Under the pieces are notes generated by a model that had not been told where the DNA came from, ran no database searches, and worked only from the letters and a program-made list of their open reading frames with translations. A stretch of DNA of 64,000 bases from Odobenus rosmarus divergens (taxonomy: Eukaryota > Chordata > Mammalia > Carnivora > Odobenidae): NCBI RefSeq assembly GCF_000321225.1, contig NW_004450287.1, positions 993,065 through 1,057,064 of the forward strand, in the 5' to 3' direction. Positions 24,125 to 37,729 of the stretch are shown one piece after another (position 1 is the first letter of the stretch; the number at the start of each line of letters is the position of its first letter). The position numbers and the translations under genes were made by a program.

Positions 24125-24434
24125 AAGTTGCCATCCTAACCCATTTTTAAGCATACAATTCAGTGGTATGAACGACATTCACAATGTTGTACAACAACCT
24201 CCACCATCTCTTTCCAAATCATGTTTGTTTTTTTTGTTGTTTTTTTTTTTTTTTCAGTGTCTTTGCACATGTTATTTTCTCTTCCGGAAACCCCCTGCTT
24301 ATTTCCAAATCCCATTCATTTCAATAAATCAGTTTTAAGTGTCTCCTGCTCTTGGAGGCTCTCCCTGGACCCCGTGCCCAGGCCCTGCTCTGGGTATAAC
24401 ACTCTGTAATGTCTACTGTACTTAGTACACAGCC

Positions 24435-24646
24435 TGGGGGCGCCTGGGTGGCTCAGTCGTTGTTAAGTGTCTGCCTTCGGCTCAGGTCATGATCCCAGGG
24501 TCCTGGAATGGAGCCCCGCATCGGGCTCCCTGCTCCACAGGAAGCCAGCTTCTCCCTCTCCCACTCCCCCTGCTTGTGTTCCCTCTCACTGTGTCTCTCT
24601 CTGTCAAATAAATAAATAAAATCTTAAAAAAAAAAAAAAAAAAAGA
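24435..24646 (+). mobile_element. Can-SINE
   Basis: Full copy with (AAAT)n and long A-run tail. ACACAGCC flanks at 24427-24434 and 24647-24654. Confidence 0.94.
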
Positions 24647-25653
24647 ACACAGCCAGCTGGGCGACATCTGACCTTAGCACTGTGTTCCGATCCCACAACT
24701 TCAGCCCAGCGAGGTATCTGGTACACACAGATGCTCATTAGCACTCTCCGAATAAATCAATTACAGGAAGGTACACAGTTGAGTTAGAGAGATAAGAACT
24801 CGGTCTCCCTTCACTGTCTACCTTATATCTCGAGCTTTTTATATCTCACTCTCACTTCACTGCTTTCACCTACACAGGTTTTTCTATTTAAAACATAAAA
24901 TTTTAAAAAAATTTTTTTTAATAAAATAAAAAAATAAAATACATGAAATGACATTTTTCTAAAGAAATACAACTTCTGTCTCATACATAATCTACACAAA
25001 GATTGTTACATTTGGAGGTCATATACCTTCACGTTACAAAGTGTGTTCACAGCCAAAAGCACCATGCTTTTATGCGGGGGCGGTTATGGGGGGGCAGTAG
25101 TGATATTACAGAGGGAAGAATATGACGTCAGCTGCTCCCAAGATATGCAGTTAGGAGGGAAGAAGTTGCAGAGGAGGAGTCTAAGACACCTGCCATTTAG
25201 TTAACACTGGGTTTAAATAGAGAATTTGGTAGAGTATAATTGAGTCCTAGAAGCTTCTCTAGGAAATAAAACTGTATACCCCTCTCTCACACAATCTTTA
25301 AAGAGGCAACAATGGCTTTAGGACCAGGGTAGGAATAAGAAACTTCAGTCTCTAAGGATTGTTTTACTTAAGCACAAGCAAGAGGAAATGTGTGCGTTTT
25401 TAAACCTAGAGACACAAAAAGAGATACAACATATAGTTCGAAATGTCTTTAGTGGTACTGACCAAAAAGGTCAGAAGACAAAGATATTTTTCCTCGTATA
25501 AGTCTGTGGTTGGGGCTCCTACTCTCTGGATCTTCTCCGTTTCTCAATGTAATAAAATGCCAGCAGAGTCAGGGGAATATTTGGAGGTCCCCACAACAAA
25601 GTAAGATCCTAAACAAGCGAGACCCTTCTCTCTTTTAAGACATTCTAAAAACA

Positions 25654-25852
25654 GGCGCCTGGGGGGCTCAGTTGGTTAAGCGACTGCCTTCGGCTCAGGT
25701 CATGATCCTGGAGTCCCGGGATGGAGTCCCGCATTGGGCTTCCTGCTGGGCAGGGAGTCTGCTTCTCCCTCTGACCCTCCCCCCTCTCCTGGGCTCGCTC
25801 TCTCTCATTCTTGCCCTCTCAAATAAATAAAATCTTAAAAAAAAAAAAAGAA
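25654..25852 (+). mobile_element. Can-SINE
   Basis: GGCGCCTGGGGGGCTCAGTT head (G variant in the A box). ATTCTAAAAACA flanks at 25642-25653 and 25853-25864. Confidence 0.95.
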
Positions 25853-25880
25853 ATTCTAAAAACAAAGGATCTACTAACAC

Positions 25881-26102
25881 AGGGCTTCTCAACCACAGCG
25901 TGAGGGGCATTCTGAGCAGGTTAATTCTTTGTGGTGGGGGCTGTCCTGTGCATCGTCCCACGTGGCACGGGAGCATGCCCCCCTTCCTCCCCAAAGCCAA
26001 CTGCAATTGTGACAACCAGAATCATCTACGAATCGGCTCGGCTCTACCCGTGGCGAGAATGCCTGCAGGGGGCAAAACTGCCCTAGGTTGAAAACCACTG
26101 AC
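25881..26102 (+). mobile_element. hAT-type MITE relic
   Basis: Imperfect inverted ends CAGGGCTTCTCAACC and GGTTGAAAACCACTG. Interior words TTAATTCTTTGTGGTGGGG, GCTGTCCTGTGCATCGTCCC and TTGTGACAACCAGAATCATC are those of a widespread mammalian non-autonomous hAT-Charlie element. I leave the subfamily unnamed. Confidence 0.8.
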
Positions 26103-27639
26103 TTAAGGCAAGGGAGTATCTGACACCTGCTATTTGACACAGATTATCTTCAGAAGAAAGAGATGCAGTAGCACAGGCCGTGAAAACTATATATTTCTTA
26201 AGGATATAATTTTCCCATATTCACCCGTAGTGATAACAATACAACAGTAGGAGAGAAAAAAGGAGTCAAGTAATTGTCATCCATCAAGGCAGCAAGGAGC
26301 AAAAAGCTGAGGAAACTTGACCCACTCCATTTGGGGAAAGAACCAAAACCCAGGAGATTATCTGGGCAGCATCAGGGCCACTGAAGAGGAATGGAAGTAG
26401 GCTGAGGGGGGTAGGTGGGCAGCACTAGGGCCAAAAGGGAAAGGTTCTGGGACCCAGATGGGCCTAGAATGCTCTGGAGGTTCACCTCTGAAAGCAGGGC
26501 CCTGAACAGAGGTCAACCTCCTACCCAAAAAGGTCACCCTCTCAAAACGTCATCAAAAAGAACGGAGGAGGAAGGAAAGATCACAAAGGCAGAACACATC
26601 AGTATTTTCAAATGCTTTACTCACCTCCTCCAGAAATTCCTAAACTGACCCTTAAATCTCTTTCATCTTAAAAAAAAGGGGGGGGGGAGAACCTTCAGTT
26701 GATAACTTCAGAACCATCTGTCCTCCCAACCCCAATCAAGTGTAAAATGAGTAACTAGGGCACTCCACAAAAGAGAGATCAAAGGTCAGCCATGGAGAAA
26801 TTTGGGGATCCCCAGGGAGGAAGTCACTTCCATTCTTAAATTTCCTCTGCAGGAATAAGGAAGTTCTTCATAACTTGGATTCTGCTCTGATTTTTATTTT
26901 GTAAACCACACATTTGCTATTTAAGACCTTCATAATTAATTACGCATGACTTTCGAGAAGTAATAATGACCTCCCTAAAAAGAAGTCAGAATGACAACAG
27001 AGTAGAAACCAAAAAGGGTAATAAAACAGAATGAAAAGCAGGACTCTGAGCCGAGAGAACTCCAGTTTGATTTTTTTCAGTGTTTTTAGAGTTTCAAATA
27101 TGACAGCATAAAACTAAAATGTCAGATTTTTAAATGGCTCCTGTTCCTATTTCCTGAAGTCACCAGAAATAACCAAAGGTGTTTTATACAACAGGGCGGC
27201 ATCTTTCCGTACATTAAAAAAAAATGTGAAGAGGAGGAGTGGTTCTACATAAATAGGGCTTGGGAAATTATCTTTGTAGGTGCTCACGAAGGGAAGAGAA
27301 AACGTGACTAGCTGAGAGATCTGTGCGTGCTGACCCGCAAGTGCAAAGACGGAATGGACGTACACGTCTAAGAATCCATACACACACTACTCCCCACGGT
27401 AAAGCCCGTGATGGAGGAAAGATTACACCTGGAATGATGAATCTGTTCTGTAATACCCGTCACCAAAGAGGCCAAGAGAGTGTGACCAAAAAACAAAAAA
27501 ACGCTGGCTTGAGGACCAACGGATGAGTGTGAGACCCAGTGGGGGCTGACTGAGCTTTGTGATGTGGGGGCTTCACCGCACCTCTCTTAGCCTCAATGTT
27601 CACACCTGGAAAACGAACTAGAGTGTGAATTAGTCCTTG

Positions 27640-27790
27640 TCAGTTTCATTTCATTCACTCACTCACTCCTTCATTCATCAAGTATTTGTTGAGCCACAGA
27701 TGTCAAGCACTGTTTCTGGTGGCAGGGAAGAACCGTGATCAAAAAAGACTAACATCCTTAAGGGAACTTATATCCCAGATTCTGAAAATT
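27640..27790 (-). repeat. Ancient L2/MIR-like relic
   Basis: TTCATTCATCAAGTATTTGT, CAAGCACTGTTTCTGG and GAACTTATATCCCAGATTC resemble a common inverted mammalian repeat 3' end. Confidence 0.45.
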
Positions 27791-28277
27791 GTAAGTCAGT
27801 TTTTCAAACCACGGGCTGTGAAATCCATTTAGCAGTACCAAATGCGCATTTTAAAAAGAACAAATGGAATAGTGTAAGATATCAGAGTACATCACAAAGA
27901 GGCAAGGTAAATTCTGTTCTCACAGAATTCTGCTTCGGTTATTGATATTTGTATTGCTGAGGGTTTGGGGTGGGTCAAGACGTATAAGGTGCTCTGAATG
28001 TGGGTTGGTTGTATCAAAGACTTTAAAATCCCTAATAAAAGACCTCTCTTTGTCCTAGCCACTGGCCCTCATCCTCTCCTTCACTCAGACTGCTTCGCAG
28101 GGACATCCTGCCCACAGATTAAATCTCATTACTTTCTCATCTGCCCCATGATGGCCTGGATAAATATCAAAGAATATGTTTTTCAGATCAGTGTTCCCAA
28201 CCCTTCTGAGTAGGATTCCTTTTAACATCAGTCCCTTTTGTGCAACACTTGTCGGCTGATTAAGAAAATGAACAGTG

Positions 28278-28487
28278 GGGTGGCTGGATAGCTCAGTCCG
28301 TTAGCAGTCGACTCTTGATTTCAGCTCAGATCATGATCTCAGGGTCGTGAGATGGAGCCCTGCAAAGAGTTCTGCGCTTAGTGCAGAGTCTGCATGGAAT
28401 TCTCCCTCCCTCTCCCTCTGCTCCCTCCAACCCCCAGCTCGCTAGCTCTCTCTAAAATAAATCTTTAAAAAAAAAAAAAGAGTAAAA
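28278..28487 (+). mobile_element. Can-SINE, older subtype
   Basis: Diverged head GGGTGGCTGGATAGCTCAGT, GACTCTTGATTTCAGCTC variant and A-run tail. AAGAAAATG occurs just before the head and just after the A-run. Confidence 0.88.
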
Positions 28488-29251
28488 AAGAAAATGCATA
28501 GTGCCCAAAAGCCACATGAACTTTTAAATGTATTTATAATGTATCTGTCCTAAGAGCTCCTACTTAGAAATACAAAGAGTACAAATGCACCCAAGACATA
28601 GTATTCCCTCCATCTACACCTCATGCTTGATGTTCAAACAGATTTGCAGGTTTCTTGTGCCCTGAGGGGTCCAGGGCACAGAGCCTGCTGATTACTGTTC
28701 TAGATCCTCTTTTATTTGGTTATTTTAAGAATCACCATGTTCTTACTAAATGACTGCTTTGAGTGGTTTCTGTTTAATGCTCCCTCCCCCTCCTTTTTTC
28801 CAATTAAAGCAAACTGCTAAACTTGAGCACTAGTGGGTACATGAGTTTGTTTTTAGTATTTGTTATTCACTTGCCTTTTTTTTTATATATATAATTTTGT
28901 TTTTAATATCATGAGCCCAGACTCCTACAGATTGCTACTAGGAATTGGAAAGACAATTGTTTGAAATTTGCCTGGAGACATCTTCAACTTTCCCAACTGT
29001 TTTATTTTTAACAGAAAACATCCAAAGGCAGCAATTATCGCAGCTGGGAAAAGTGAAAGGAGGTGGAAAGAGACACAAGGAGAGTAGAAGAGAACTAGAA
29101 CAAGCAGGTAAATCCTTCCACGAATCTCAAACCCTCGCACACTGATCACCAAGATCTACCTGAAGTGACAGAACTGCGGCCTCTGCTTCCATGGTCCTTT
29201 GTCACCTGGGCTCTACTCTGTCATCCAGCTCCAACTCCCTACTGTGTGTTG

Positions 29252-29920
<669 letters not shown>

Positions 29921-30614
29921 CCATGTGTTGCTTTTGAGGCATTTTCTATATGTCGGATTTAAAAGTTAGAATGGATGATGTCATCCTTTTAGGGGCCAGG
30001 CATAGGGGAGATCCCCTATATTACAGAGGTCCAAGGTGGGACCCGCGGACAGGAGAAGGGCAGCAGAGGACAGGCCTTCCCAGCAGACCTCTAACGGCTG
30101 CCTCCCAGTCCCCACTTCTAGAAACCAGCTCTAACCTGGTATCTTCAACATTTCTCCCTGCCTGGAAATCCAAACTATAACCCAAAGGTTGCCACGGCTG
30201 CAACCAAAGGTTAAAGGAACGTAGCTTCAGCACACTCTCTACTGTCAGCAAGTACACAACCAAAAATACACACAGGTTTCCTGCTGTATCCTTTACCGCT
30301 TCCTTCTCAATTACCCACCTTGTAAACTTAAAAAGAGCACACTGTGACCTATTCTTCATTAATAAGGAAAAAGTTAACTTCTAGGAAAATCTGCTTACTC
30401 CTGGCAAGTTACAGAGCAGGTCATCTAGGGGTCTCCAGGCTTTCGCTGTAGAATGAGAGAACGGTCCTGGATGATGTGCTCAGGCTGCTTCCAGCCTCCT
30501 ACTGCCTTGTGCAGAGAAACTAAGACGCTCCCTGCCGGTACCCGGCCTTCAGAAGGAGGTCATACTGGCCCCTGTGAAGGAATGACTGCTTCCCAAGGTA
30601 CAGCAACACTGAGC

Positions 30615-30808
30615 TTTTTTTTTTTTTTTCATTCTATTTATTTATTTGAGAGAGAGTGAGAGAGAGAGAGCACAAGAGGGGGTAGGGTCAGAAGGAGAAG
30701 CAGACTCCCCACTGAGCAGGAAGACAGATGCGGAACTCCATCCTGAGACTCCAGGATCATGACATGAGCTGAAGGTAGTTGCTCAACCGACTGAGCCACC
30801 TAGGCGCA
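30615..30808 (-). mobile_element. Can-SINE, minus strand
   Basis: T-run, CATTCTATTTATTTATTTGA, GA-rich middle, then CTGAGCCACCTAGGCGCAG at the head. No clean target duplication was seen. Confidence 0.9.
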
Positions 30809-31312
30809 GAGTTCTTCTATTTAAAAACAAAATCTCTTGCTTAAGTATTTCTGTCTGTCTGCTACGCTCAGGATTCCAGAACAAAATCCAGGACGTCCAC
30901 TAGAGGGGCCTTAAATGTCGTCAGGGCTTTAGATGCCTAAGCCTCATTTTAACAAAGACAAAATTGGGGGGGGGGCAGGCCTTAATAAATTACACATAGA
31001 AGGCCACAAGCAAAGACCTTCAGATTCCCCCTTTTTTGTGATTTATCAGCTCAATGAACTCAAAGTGATCAGAACTCTAGTGTTCATATCAAGAGTACCA
31101 CCTTTAAAATCAAAGTTCCTGTTTTATGTATAAATAAACATATTCTAAATATTGAACGAGCCATCTCTCTCTGCTTGGATTCTGCCAACAGCTTTGTTTC
31201 ACTAGTTTCAACACAGAAACACCGTGACACTAATAATTTTAAAGCCAAGCAAACCCCGGGTTGTGTCCAAGTTTTGTTAAAGCAAATTTAACCTTAGAAA
31301 ATTAATAGTTAC

Positions 31313-31451
31313 CACATTTCTGAAGAGTAGGTGATCCGGATGGAGACGAATTTCCACTAGGAGACAAGTAAAGATAGTTTTTGTTCACTCCTGTGTCAAA
31401 ATCAAACGGGGACTGGTAATCTTCATAAAAATCCATCTCTCTACAGTCCAT
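31313..31451 (-). CDS. TPD52: TPD52 first coding exon
   Basis: TPD52 is a small hydrophilic coiled-coil protein of the D52 family. It works in membrane and vesicle trafficking, exocytosis and lipid-droplet handling, forms dimers with D52-like partners, and is often overexpressed in cancers. This exon encodes the N-terminal 46 residues plus one base: MDCREMDFYEDYQSPFDFD, then a Ser/Pro-rich stretch to LQKC. The start at 31449-31451 is chosen because it matches the canonical N-terminus. The donor is TGTG|GTAACT at 31313/31312. The codon before the junction is TGT (Cys) where the human protein as I recall it has Phe. The frame stays open 50 codons upstream with an in-frame ATG at 31527-31529. 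The four exons total 501 coding bases (167 residues) in consistent phase. Confidence 0.96.
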
Positions 31452-31690
31452 TCCAGACAAATGGAGGACGCATCGTTTTATAACCGTCTGGTATCCTTCA
31501 GTTGAGTGCCGCTCTGGTCTTATTCCCATGCAACCCCAGGGCTTAAAGATCCTGGCTTCCTGGCCCAGGAGTGATATTTCTTTCTCAGAGCCTTCACACC
31601 CTTAGGACAAGCAAGCCTGTTTAATAAATGACTTATCTGGAGCAACCTTAGGGCTCTATTCACCACCTGCTGTCAATTTCGGTCAACAGT
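31452..31690 (-). promoter_or_regulatory. TPD52: Probable 5' UTR and promoter-proximal region of TPD52 exon 1
   Basis: Sequence directly upstream of the ATG. It is not CpG-rich, unlike many housekeeping promoters. A stop at 31602-31604 closes the upstream reading frame. No TATA box was clearly placed, and the transcription start cannot be read from sequence alone. Confidence 0.4.
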
Positions 31691-32592
31691 GGAACGACCC
31701 CCACGCAGGGGAGCGGAGCTCTCTTTGGTAAACAAAGGAGGACCAGGTTCTGCAGTATCTCCCAGATGTACAAACAGTTCAAGCAAATGTCAGACGCTGG
31801 CACAATTACAAGAAACCACAATTTTTTTTTTTTTAAACCAGTCAGCTGACCACAACTACACCAGGGCGGACTTAATCTTCTAGGACAAGGAAGGATTACC
31901 AGTCAGTAATCTCCTACAAAAGCCATCTGGGTGATACTTTTTTCCACCCCGGATTACAACAGAGTCCTAAAAAGTCAAGCTTCCTGGTTTAGCGATCAGC
32001 TTTGTAAGTACAACTTCCTATAGAAATAAAGCTGTATTTCCATTATTACTTTATCTAAAGTAATGTCTGGCTTAGTGTAACACAAATTTCAGTCTGTCCT
32101 CCCACCCTCCCTCCTGTTCTCTTTCTTTCCCTTTCCTTTCCTGGAAAGATGGTGTTTTAGTGACATATACTGCCAAGAGTCGAGTCAACCATGAAGGGAA
32201 AGCGCCCACGGATTCTGCCCTTCCTGGTTTAAGGCCACACCCCTGCAGGTCTGCAAGGAACCTGCAAACGTGCAGGAGCAACATACTGCCCTTCGCAGAG
32301 CATGCCCTGCTGAGTGCCTGGCTCTCAGGGATCTCGGAAGCAAAATTTCTAAGTCACCAAATTTGCCTTCTTTGACACAAGTCTATTAGCAGATCCTTTC
32401 TATGTTAACCATGGCCTTTCCTCAAGGGATAGCACTGGAAGGTTCTGCTGCTGTTGAATGAATGGTTCATTTATTAAAGAGGTAAAAATAAAGGCAACCC
32501 CCTCTCCTAGGTGGGCAATGGTCTACCACCGCATAACAAAAAAAGGCAGTATTCTACCTTTGCAAATTGACCTGATAAAAATATACTCTCCC

Positions 32593-32785
32593 TGGGATGC
32601 CTGGGTGGCTCAGCCAGTTAAGCATCTGACTTCTGCTCAGGTCAGGATCCCAGGATCCTGGGATCAAGTCCCGCATCGGGCTCCTTGCTCAGAAGGGATC
32701 TGCTTCTCCCTCTGCCTGACTCTCCCCCTGCTCACACACATGCTCTCTCTCTCTCTCCAATAAATAAATAAAATCTTTCAAAAAA
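32593..32785 (+). mobile_element. Can-SINE
   Basis: GGATGCCTGGGTGGCTCAGC head, CT-rich middle, AATAAATAAATAAAATCTTT tail. Similar but diverged flanks (ATATACTCTCCCTGG and ATATAATCTCCCTGG). Confidence 0.93.
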
Positions 32786-33297
32786 TATGTATATAATCTC
32801 CCTGGATTGGAGGCAAATATAAAGCCTAAAATATTTTAGACATTAAAAAAACAATTGTGTCTAGTGTATACATCTTTGCACCAGGATAGTCTATATTCAT
32901 CTCAATTTATGATTCATTTTCTATTTTTTTCTCAAGTTGTACTCTATTTTTGGCAAGCCTTTATCTAAGTTTTTAAAAGTTTACTTTCAACAAAAATCTG
33001 CCTTTTTCTTCTAAAATTCACCAAAATTTGAGCAACTATAAATACTGTTAAGTTAGAAATAGAATATAATGGCTTCTTCATTATTATTATTAAAAAAATG
33101 AATTGTCTGGCTTCTTGAAATCCAAGGTATTTCTTATCTCAATGGGATGGGCATCATGTCTCTGGCTAAGAGTGTGGGTGATGGGGCCTCTGGCCCTCTC
33201 AATACTCTCTGCATTTGGTCACTAAGTAACTGGTAGAAAAAACAGTTCTCTCTCTCAATGCTTATTCTTCTCCCTGGAGCCACAAGTATTAGAAAGT

Positions 33298-33662
33298 GTT
33301 AGGGACTGAATGTTTGCGTCTCCTCAAAGTTCATGGGCTGAACCCCTCACCCCAAGTGATGGTAGGTAGTAGGAGGTGGGACCTTTGGGCGGTGATTAGC
33401 TTCAGATGAGGCCAAGAGGAGGATGCCCCAGGAGGCGATTAGTGTCCTTGTAAGAAGACAGCTAGCTCCAGCTCTCTCTCAACCACCATGTGAGGACATA
33501 AGATGACAGCACATGCCAACCAGGAAAAGGGCTCTCACCAGGAATCTAATCAACTGGCACCTTGATCTTGAACTTCCCGGTCTCCAGAACTGTGAGAAAT
33601 TAATGTCTGCTGGTATAAGCCACCACTCTACAGTGATTATTGCAGCCCAAACTAAGACAGAA
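33298..33662 (+). mobile_element. MaLR-type LTR relic
   Basis: Order of words: AGGGACTGAATGTTTGCGTC, CCAAGTGATGGTAGG, AGGAGGTGGGACCTTTGGG, GATTAGTGTCCTTGTAAGAAG, TTGATCTTGAACTTCCCGG, TCTCCAGAACTGTGAGAAAT. This is the general plan of MLT1/MST LTRs. Confidence 0.7.
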
Positions 33663-33739
33663 ATTTAATACAGACATACATACAATGCAAGCCACAGCCA
33701 CCTCCACACTCCTATCCCTCCAAAACCCCACGACCTTGA

Positions 33740-34010
33740 CCTTCAGTGATCACATTCATGTTACACCCTCTGCCTGAGATGCTGCCTTTTTTCTGCCTAA
33801 TGTCATTCATCCTTCAAGACTCAGGCAGAAATGCCACCTTTTCTCAGAAGCCCTCCCAGTTTCTGTTCCTCTTCCCCAGCACTCGTTCCAGCAGCAGCAC
33901 ACAGAAGGTGACATGTCCCTTTGCCAGGCTCCCTGTGCCTCCACATCGTCCCCTTCAGGGCAGGCACCGCATTTTCTATTGTGATGCCTATGCCGAAGTT
34001 TGGGCTCTCA
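33740..34010 (+). repeat. L2 fragment
   Basis: Forward L2 words: CCTTCAAGACTCAGGCAGAA, ATGCCACCTTTTCTCAGAAG, CCCTCCC, and CAGGGCAGGCACCGCATTTT near the 3' end. Confidence 0.75.
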
Positions 34011-36394
34011 TCAATGTGGAATGAAGAAAGTCAATAATGGCTCATGCGGACGCTGCATACTGTATCTATAAATATGAGGATTTAGAACTTAAGTGAATTT
34101 ACCCTACCCGCCTCGGTACAATCTTGGTACATACATCCTTCTCTCCGAGCCAGCTGGAGTTCTCCAGTCAGATCCCAGTCACGGCATTCTAGCATGTAAG
34201 AGACGTGGGAATGGAAGACGAGAGGTGGGGAAAGCACGGGATATGTGAACGGTATGGCAAAAATTCATTCAGTTGACTCAAGATTCACGTACTAAGTAGA
34301 AGGAAGTTGTAAGACATAAAAGATGAAAATGCAGCTTGAGGACAAACCATTAAAGACCTTGAGTGACAACTTTTATACTTAATAGAACATGCAAAAAAAA
34401 CCCGCTGAGGGTGTGTGAGCAAGGTCGAGACAGGGTAAAAAGTTTTACGAAGATGACTCTGGAAATGGTGAACAGGGCGCACTGCAGGTGGAGGCTGAAA
34501 AGGAGAGCCCTCAGAAAGCGTCTACTGGCACAGGAGGGAACGAGGAGGAGGGAAGCCTTTGTACCGGGGACTACTCTTCATTTCCTGCCGGGGCTACTGG
34601 CCCAAGGAAGGAAAAGCCAGGCGAGATTTGGTTCTGTCCTGCTGGATATTTCCACTGGGTATTCAAGAAGAACTTCAAAATCAGCAAGCCTAAGACTGAA
34701 TTCACCAGTTTTCCTTACATTCTCACCTCTAAATGCTCCATCCTAAGTCCCTCGGCCTGACCTCACAGGATCACTGCCAAGTATTCCCATTCTATAAGGA
34801 GGCACTGCCAGGAGCTATTCATCCAACTTGCACCGTCTGCCTTTTTCCTGCTTTCCCTCTTTCCTTCTCTCCCCGACCACACCCTTCTTCAGACCTACCT
34901 GAGTGTTCTGGTAGAGACCAGCCACCATTGTGGGGAAGACGTCCGCAGCGCTTTCTCTTGAGGAATTTCATGTCGCCTGTTCCATGGCAGACAGTCTACC
35001 ATAGTTCCCACCTACTCCCTGGTTGAGGCTTGGGCTTGGGCTTCAGATCTGGCCCAGGCAGATACCCTGGCCCCTTGTTTACAGGGACTGGCCTAAGGGT
35101 AGATATCTGACCCAAAGAGTGCCAACAACAGGTCTTCCCTGAGGTTGACTGGATGAGTAATGGACAAAAGTGACAATTCCTATAACCTGAGCTATTGGAT
35201 GCCTGTTGGGAGGGGCCAGGGGTCTCCTCTCCTCGTGCCTACAGGGGAGAGAAACACTGCCGAGTGTGGGAAGAGAGGAAAGGAGAAACGAAACAAGGGA
35301 TGGAGAAGCAGCATCTGAGCCCCCTGACCCAGTTACCCTGGGCTTCCCATGAAACCAACACATTTCTATTCTGCTTCACTTATGGTTGGATTTGGAAAGA
35401 GTCCCACAATACCTACTTTCCAACCATTTCCCACCATGGCCCCACCATGTTCAGCCAAACTTGGTTTTCCTGTTTCTGGAAAACATCCCAAGCTTGGTTT
35501 AGGCAGTTTTCTCAAACTAGAATGTCTTTTCTCTATATTTTTATACCTGTCAAATTCCTACCCACTAATCAAGCTCAACTTATAAGTCACATGTGAGCGG
35601 TATACGTATGAGGAATGTTCATTTTAGTGCTATCTAAAATGGGAAAAAAAATAAATACAAATGCCTACTAACACTGAATTATTTAAATGCTAAATTTAAT
35701 TCATATAATAGGAACTTATCCAAACATTAACATGATGATGTAGAAATGTATAGATTTTATAAGAAAAGATATTTTTGATACATTCAGTAAATAAATCAGG
35801 TTCCAAAACTGTTTGTACTGTATAGTTCATAACTGTAATAATCGGAGAGAGACAAAAAAAAAAACCGAAAGAAAATGAGTGGAAGAAACCTATCCTACGA
35901 CCCCAGAAAAGTGTTTATGCGCTGTAGTACCAGCAGAGGGAGCCCATGGGCGGCTCAGAAGTTAATTTAGTGCAGCCAGTAAAATGCATGCTACAGAACA
36001 ACAACCCATTAGATGACTCATGTTATTGCAAACAGAAATGAAGTAAAAATGACTATAAACAATATTAAGTTTCTACCTGCCTATTAACACTTCACTCAAA
36101 TATGTCTGGGTAGGTTGTCCCTAATTTTAAGAGATAGTTAAGAGAGAGCCTGATGTAAAAGCTGCAGAACACATACAACAATTCACTTGGAGGGGCCTTG
36201 AAGGGCACACAGACAGATGATGTCATTACCGGCAGGAGAGGCAGGCCACTGATACCGGGCACTGTGGACGTGTCACAGTGACACAGGAGACAGCTGGAAG
36301 GAGCTCCAGGGGGCCAAATAAACAACAATTTCATCACCAACAGAATTAAGGATAGCAGATTATAAATCACTGAAAAGAGGAATCCAGGAGTCCA

Positions 36395-36590
36395 TATGTG
36401 ATGCTTAACTTTGTGTGTCATTCAGACTGGGCCACAAAATGCCCAGAGATTTAGTTAAACATTGTTGTAGGTGTATCTGCAAGGGTGTTTGTGGATGGTA
36501 GAAACAGTAAAGCAGATTGCCCTCCCCAATATGGATGTGCCTCATCCAGTCTGTTGAAGGCCTGCCCCAAAAGGAAAAAAGAAATTCTAT
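36395..36590 (+). repeat. Ancient interspersed repeat fragment (LTR- or L1-like)
   Basis: CAGACTGGGCCACAAAATGC, AACATTGTTGTAGGTGTATC, AAAGCAGATTGCCCTCCCCA and CTCATCCAGTCTGTTGAAGG are characteristic of a common mammalian repeat whose exact family I cannot name. Confidence 0.55.
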
Positions 36591-37404
36591 GAAGGACATT
36601 ACTGGGTCAGTTAGAAAAACTGGAATACAAAGGCAGGTTAGATCAAAGCATTATATCAATATCAAATTTACTGAAGTTGAAACTGTCCTGGGGTTATTTG
36701 AGTATCTCTCTTCTTAGGAAATACAAACCGAAAAGACTTAGGAGTAAGGGGCCATGATGTATGCAACTTCCTCTCAAATGATTTAGAAACTATTATTGTA
36801 TGTACACATACTTACACAAACACACCACAAAGAATGATAAAGCAGATGGGGTAAAATGTTGGCAGTGAATGAATAATATGGGTAGAGCATGCAAGTGTTG
36901 TTTTTACCATTCTTATTCTTGCAACCTTTCTGCAGCTTTGAAAACAAAAATTTTTTTAATGACTGAGAAGAATTCTGCATAGAATTAAACAGCCTTGAGG
37001 GGGCTGGAGCAGAAAGGAGCGGGACCCTCCTCACGACCATGTAAGGGGAAGGTGGCATAACGGGACTTGCTTATGGTCACAGATTACATATCCAGGCCCA
37101 TCCTGGTTTCTGGCCACTTCGGAGAACTGGAAGGACACTCTCCCGTGCAATACGAAATACGAAGTCTCACCGTTGCATCCTCTGTAGGTCACATCTTTCC
37201 TGAGGAAGGCCAGGAGGACCTTGCTCCACAGTCAGGATTGGGAGGAGGGAGATCACTGTCAGTGAACACCACCACCTTCATTCTCCCACTAGCGCCACCG
37301 AAGCAAACCTGGATCCCAAAACACTCACAAAGAGTACCACGAACCAAGAACAAAAAAAAGTCCTTAGTTTTGTATGTAAAACTCCATTTAAAATCACAAG
37401 GGTA

Positions 37405-37520
37405 GATGTTCCATTATTTATATACTTTCTCAAGTAAGCCTCAAAACCTCTGTGAGGTGGATGTTATGGAGTGTGCCCATTTTTCTGATGGGAAACAATG
37501 CAAAGACAGTTCTGTAAACA
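37405..37520 (-). repeat. MIR fragment
   Basis: Inverted MIR-like words: AAGCCTCAAAACCTCTGTGA, GGTGGATGTTATGGAG, CATTTTTCTGATGGGAAACA. Confidence 0.5.
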
Positions 37521-37729
37521 ACCATACGCACATAAAACTACCTAATGAAGTCGCTGGAATTGAGAAACAGGTGATCTGCTTCCAAAGCCTGTGTCCTTTC
37601 TGTAGCAGGAGAAAGCTGGTTAAGAACCAGATGATGAGCCAGGACATCGCATTCAAAGGACCTGAGGATCTAATTACCAGGCAGAAGTCTGTGTCGCTAA
37701 CAAGCTCCAGCTGACGGAGGCTGCTAGCA

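Noticed and set aside
34363..34760. Overlapping plus-strand frames of 127 and 90 codons
   Set aside because: Two overlapping frames with basic, low-information composition, no homology I recognise and no gene context.
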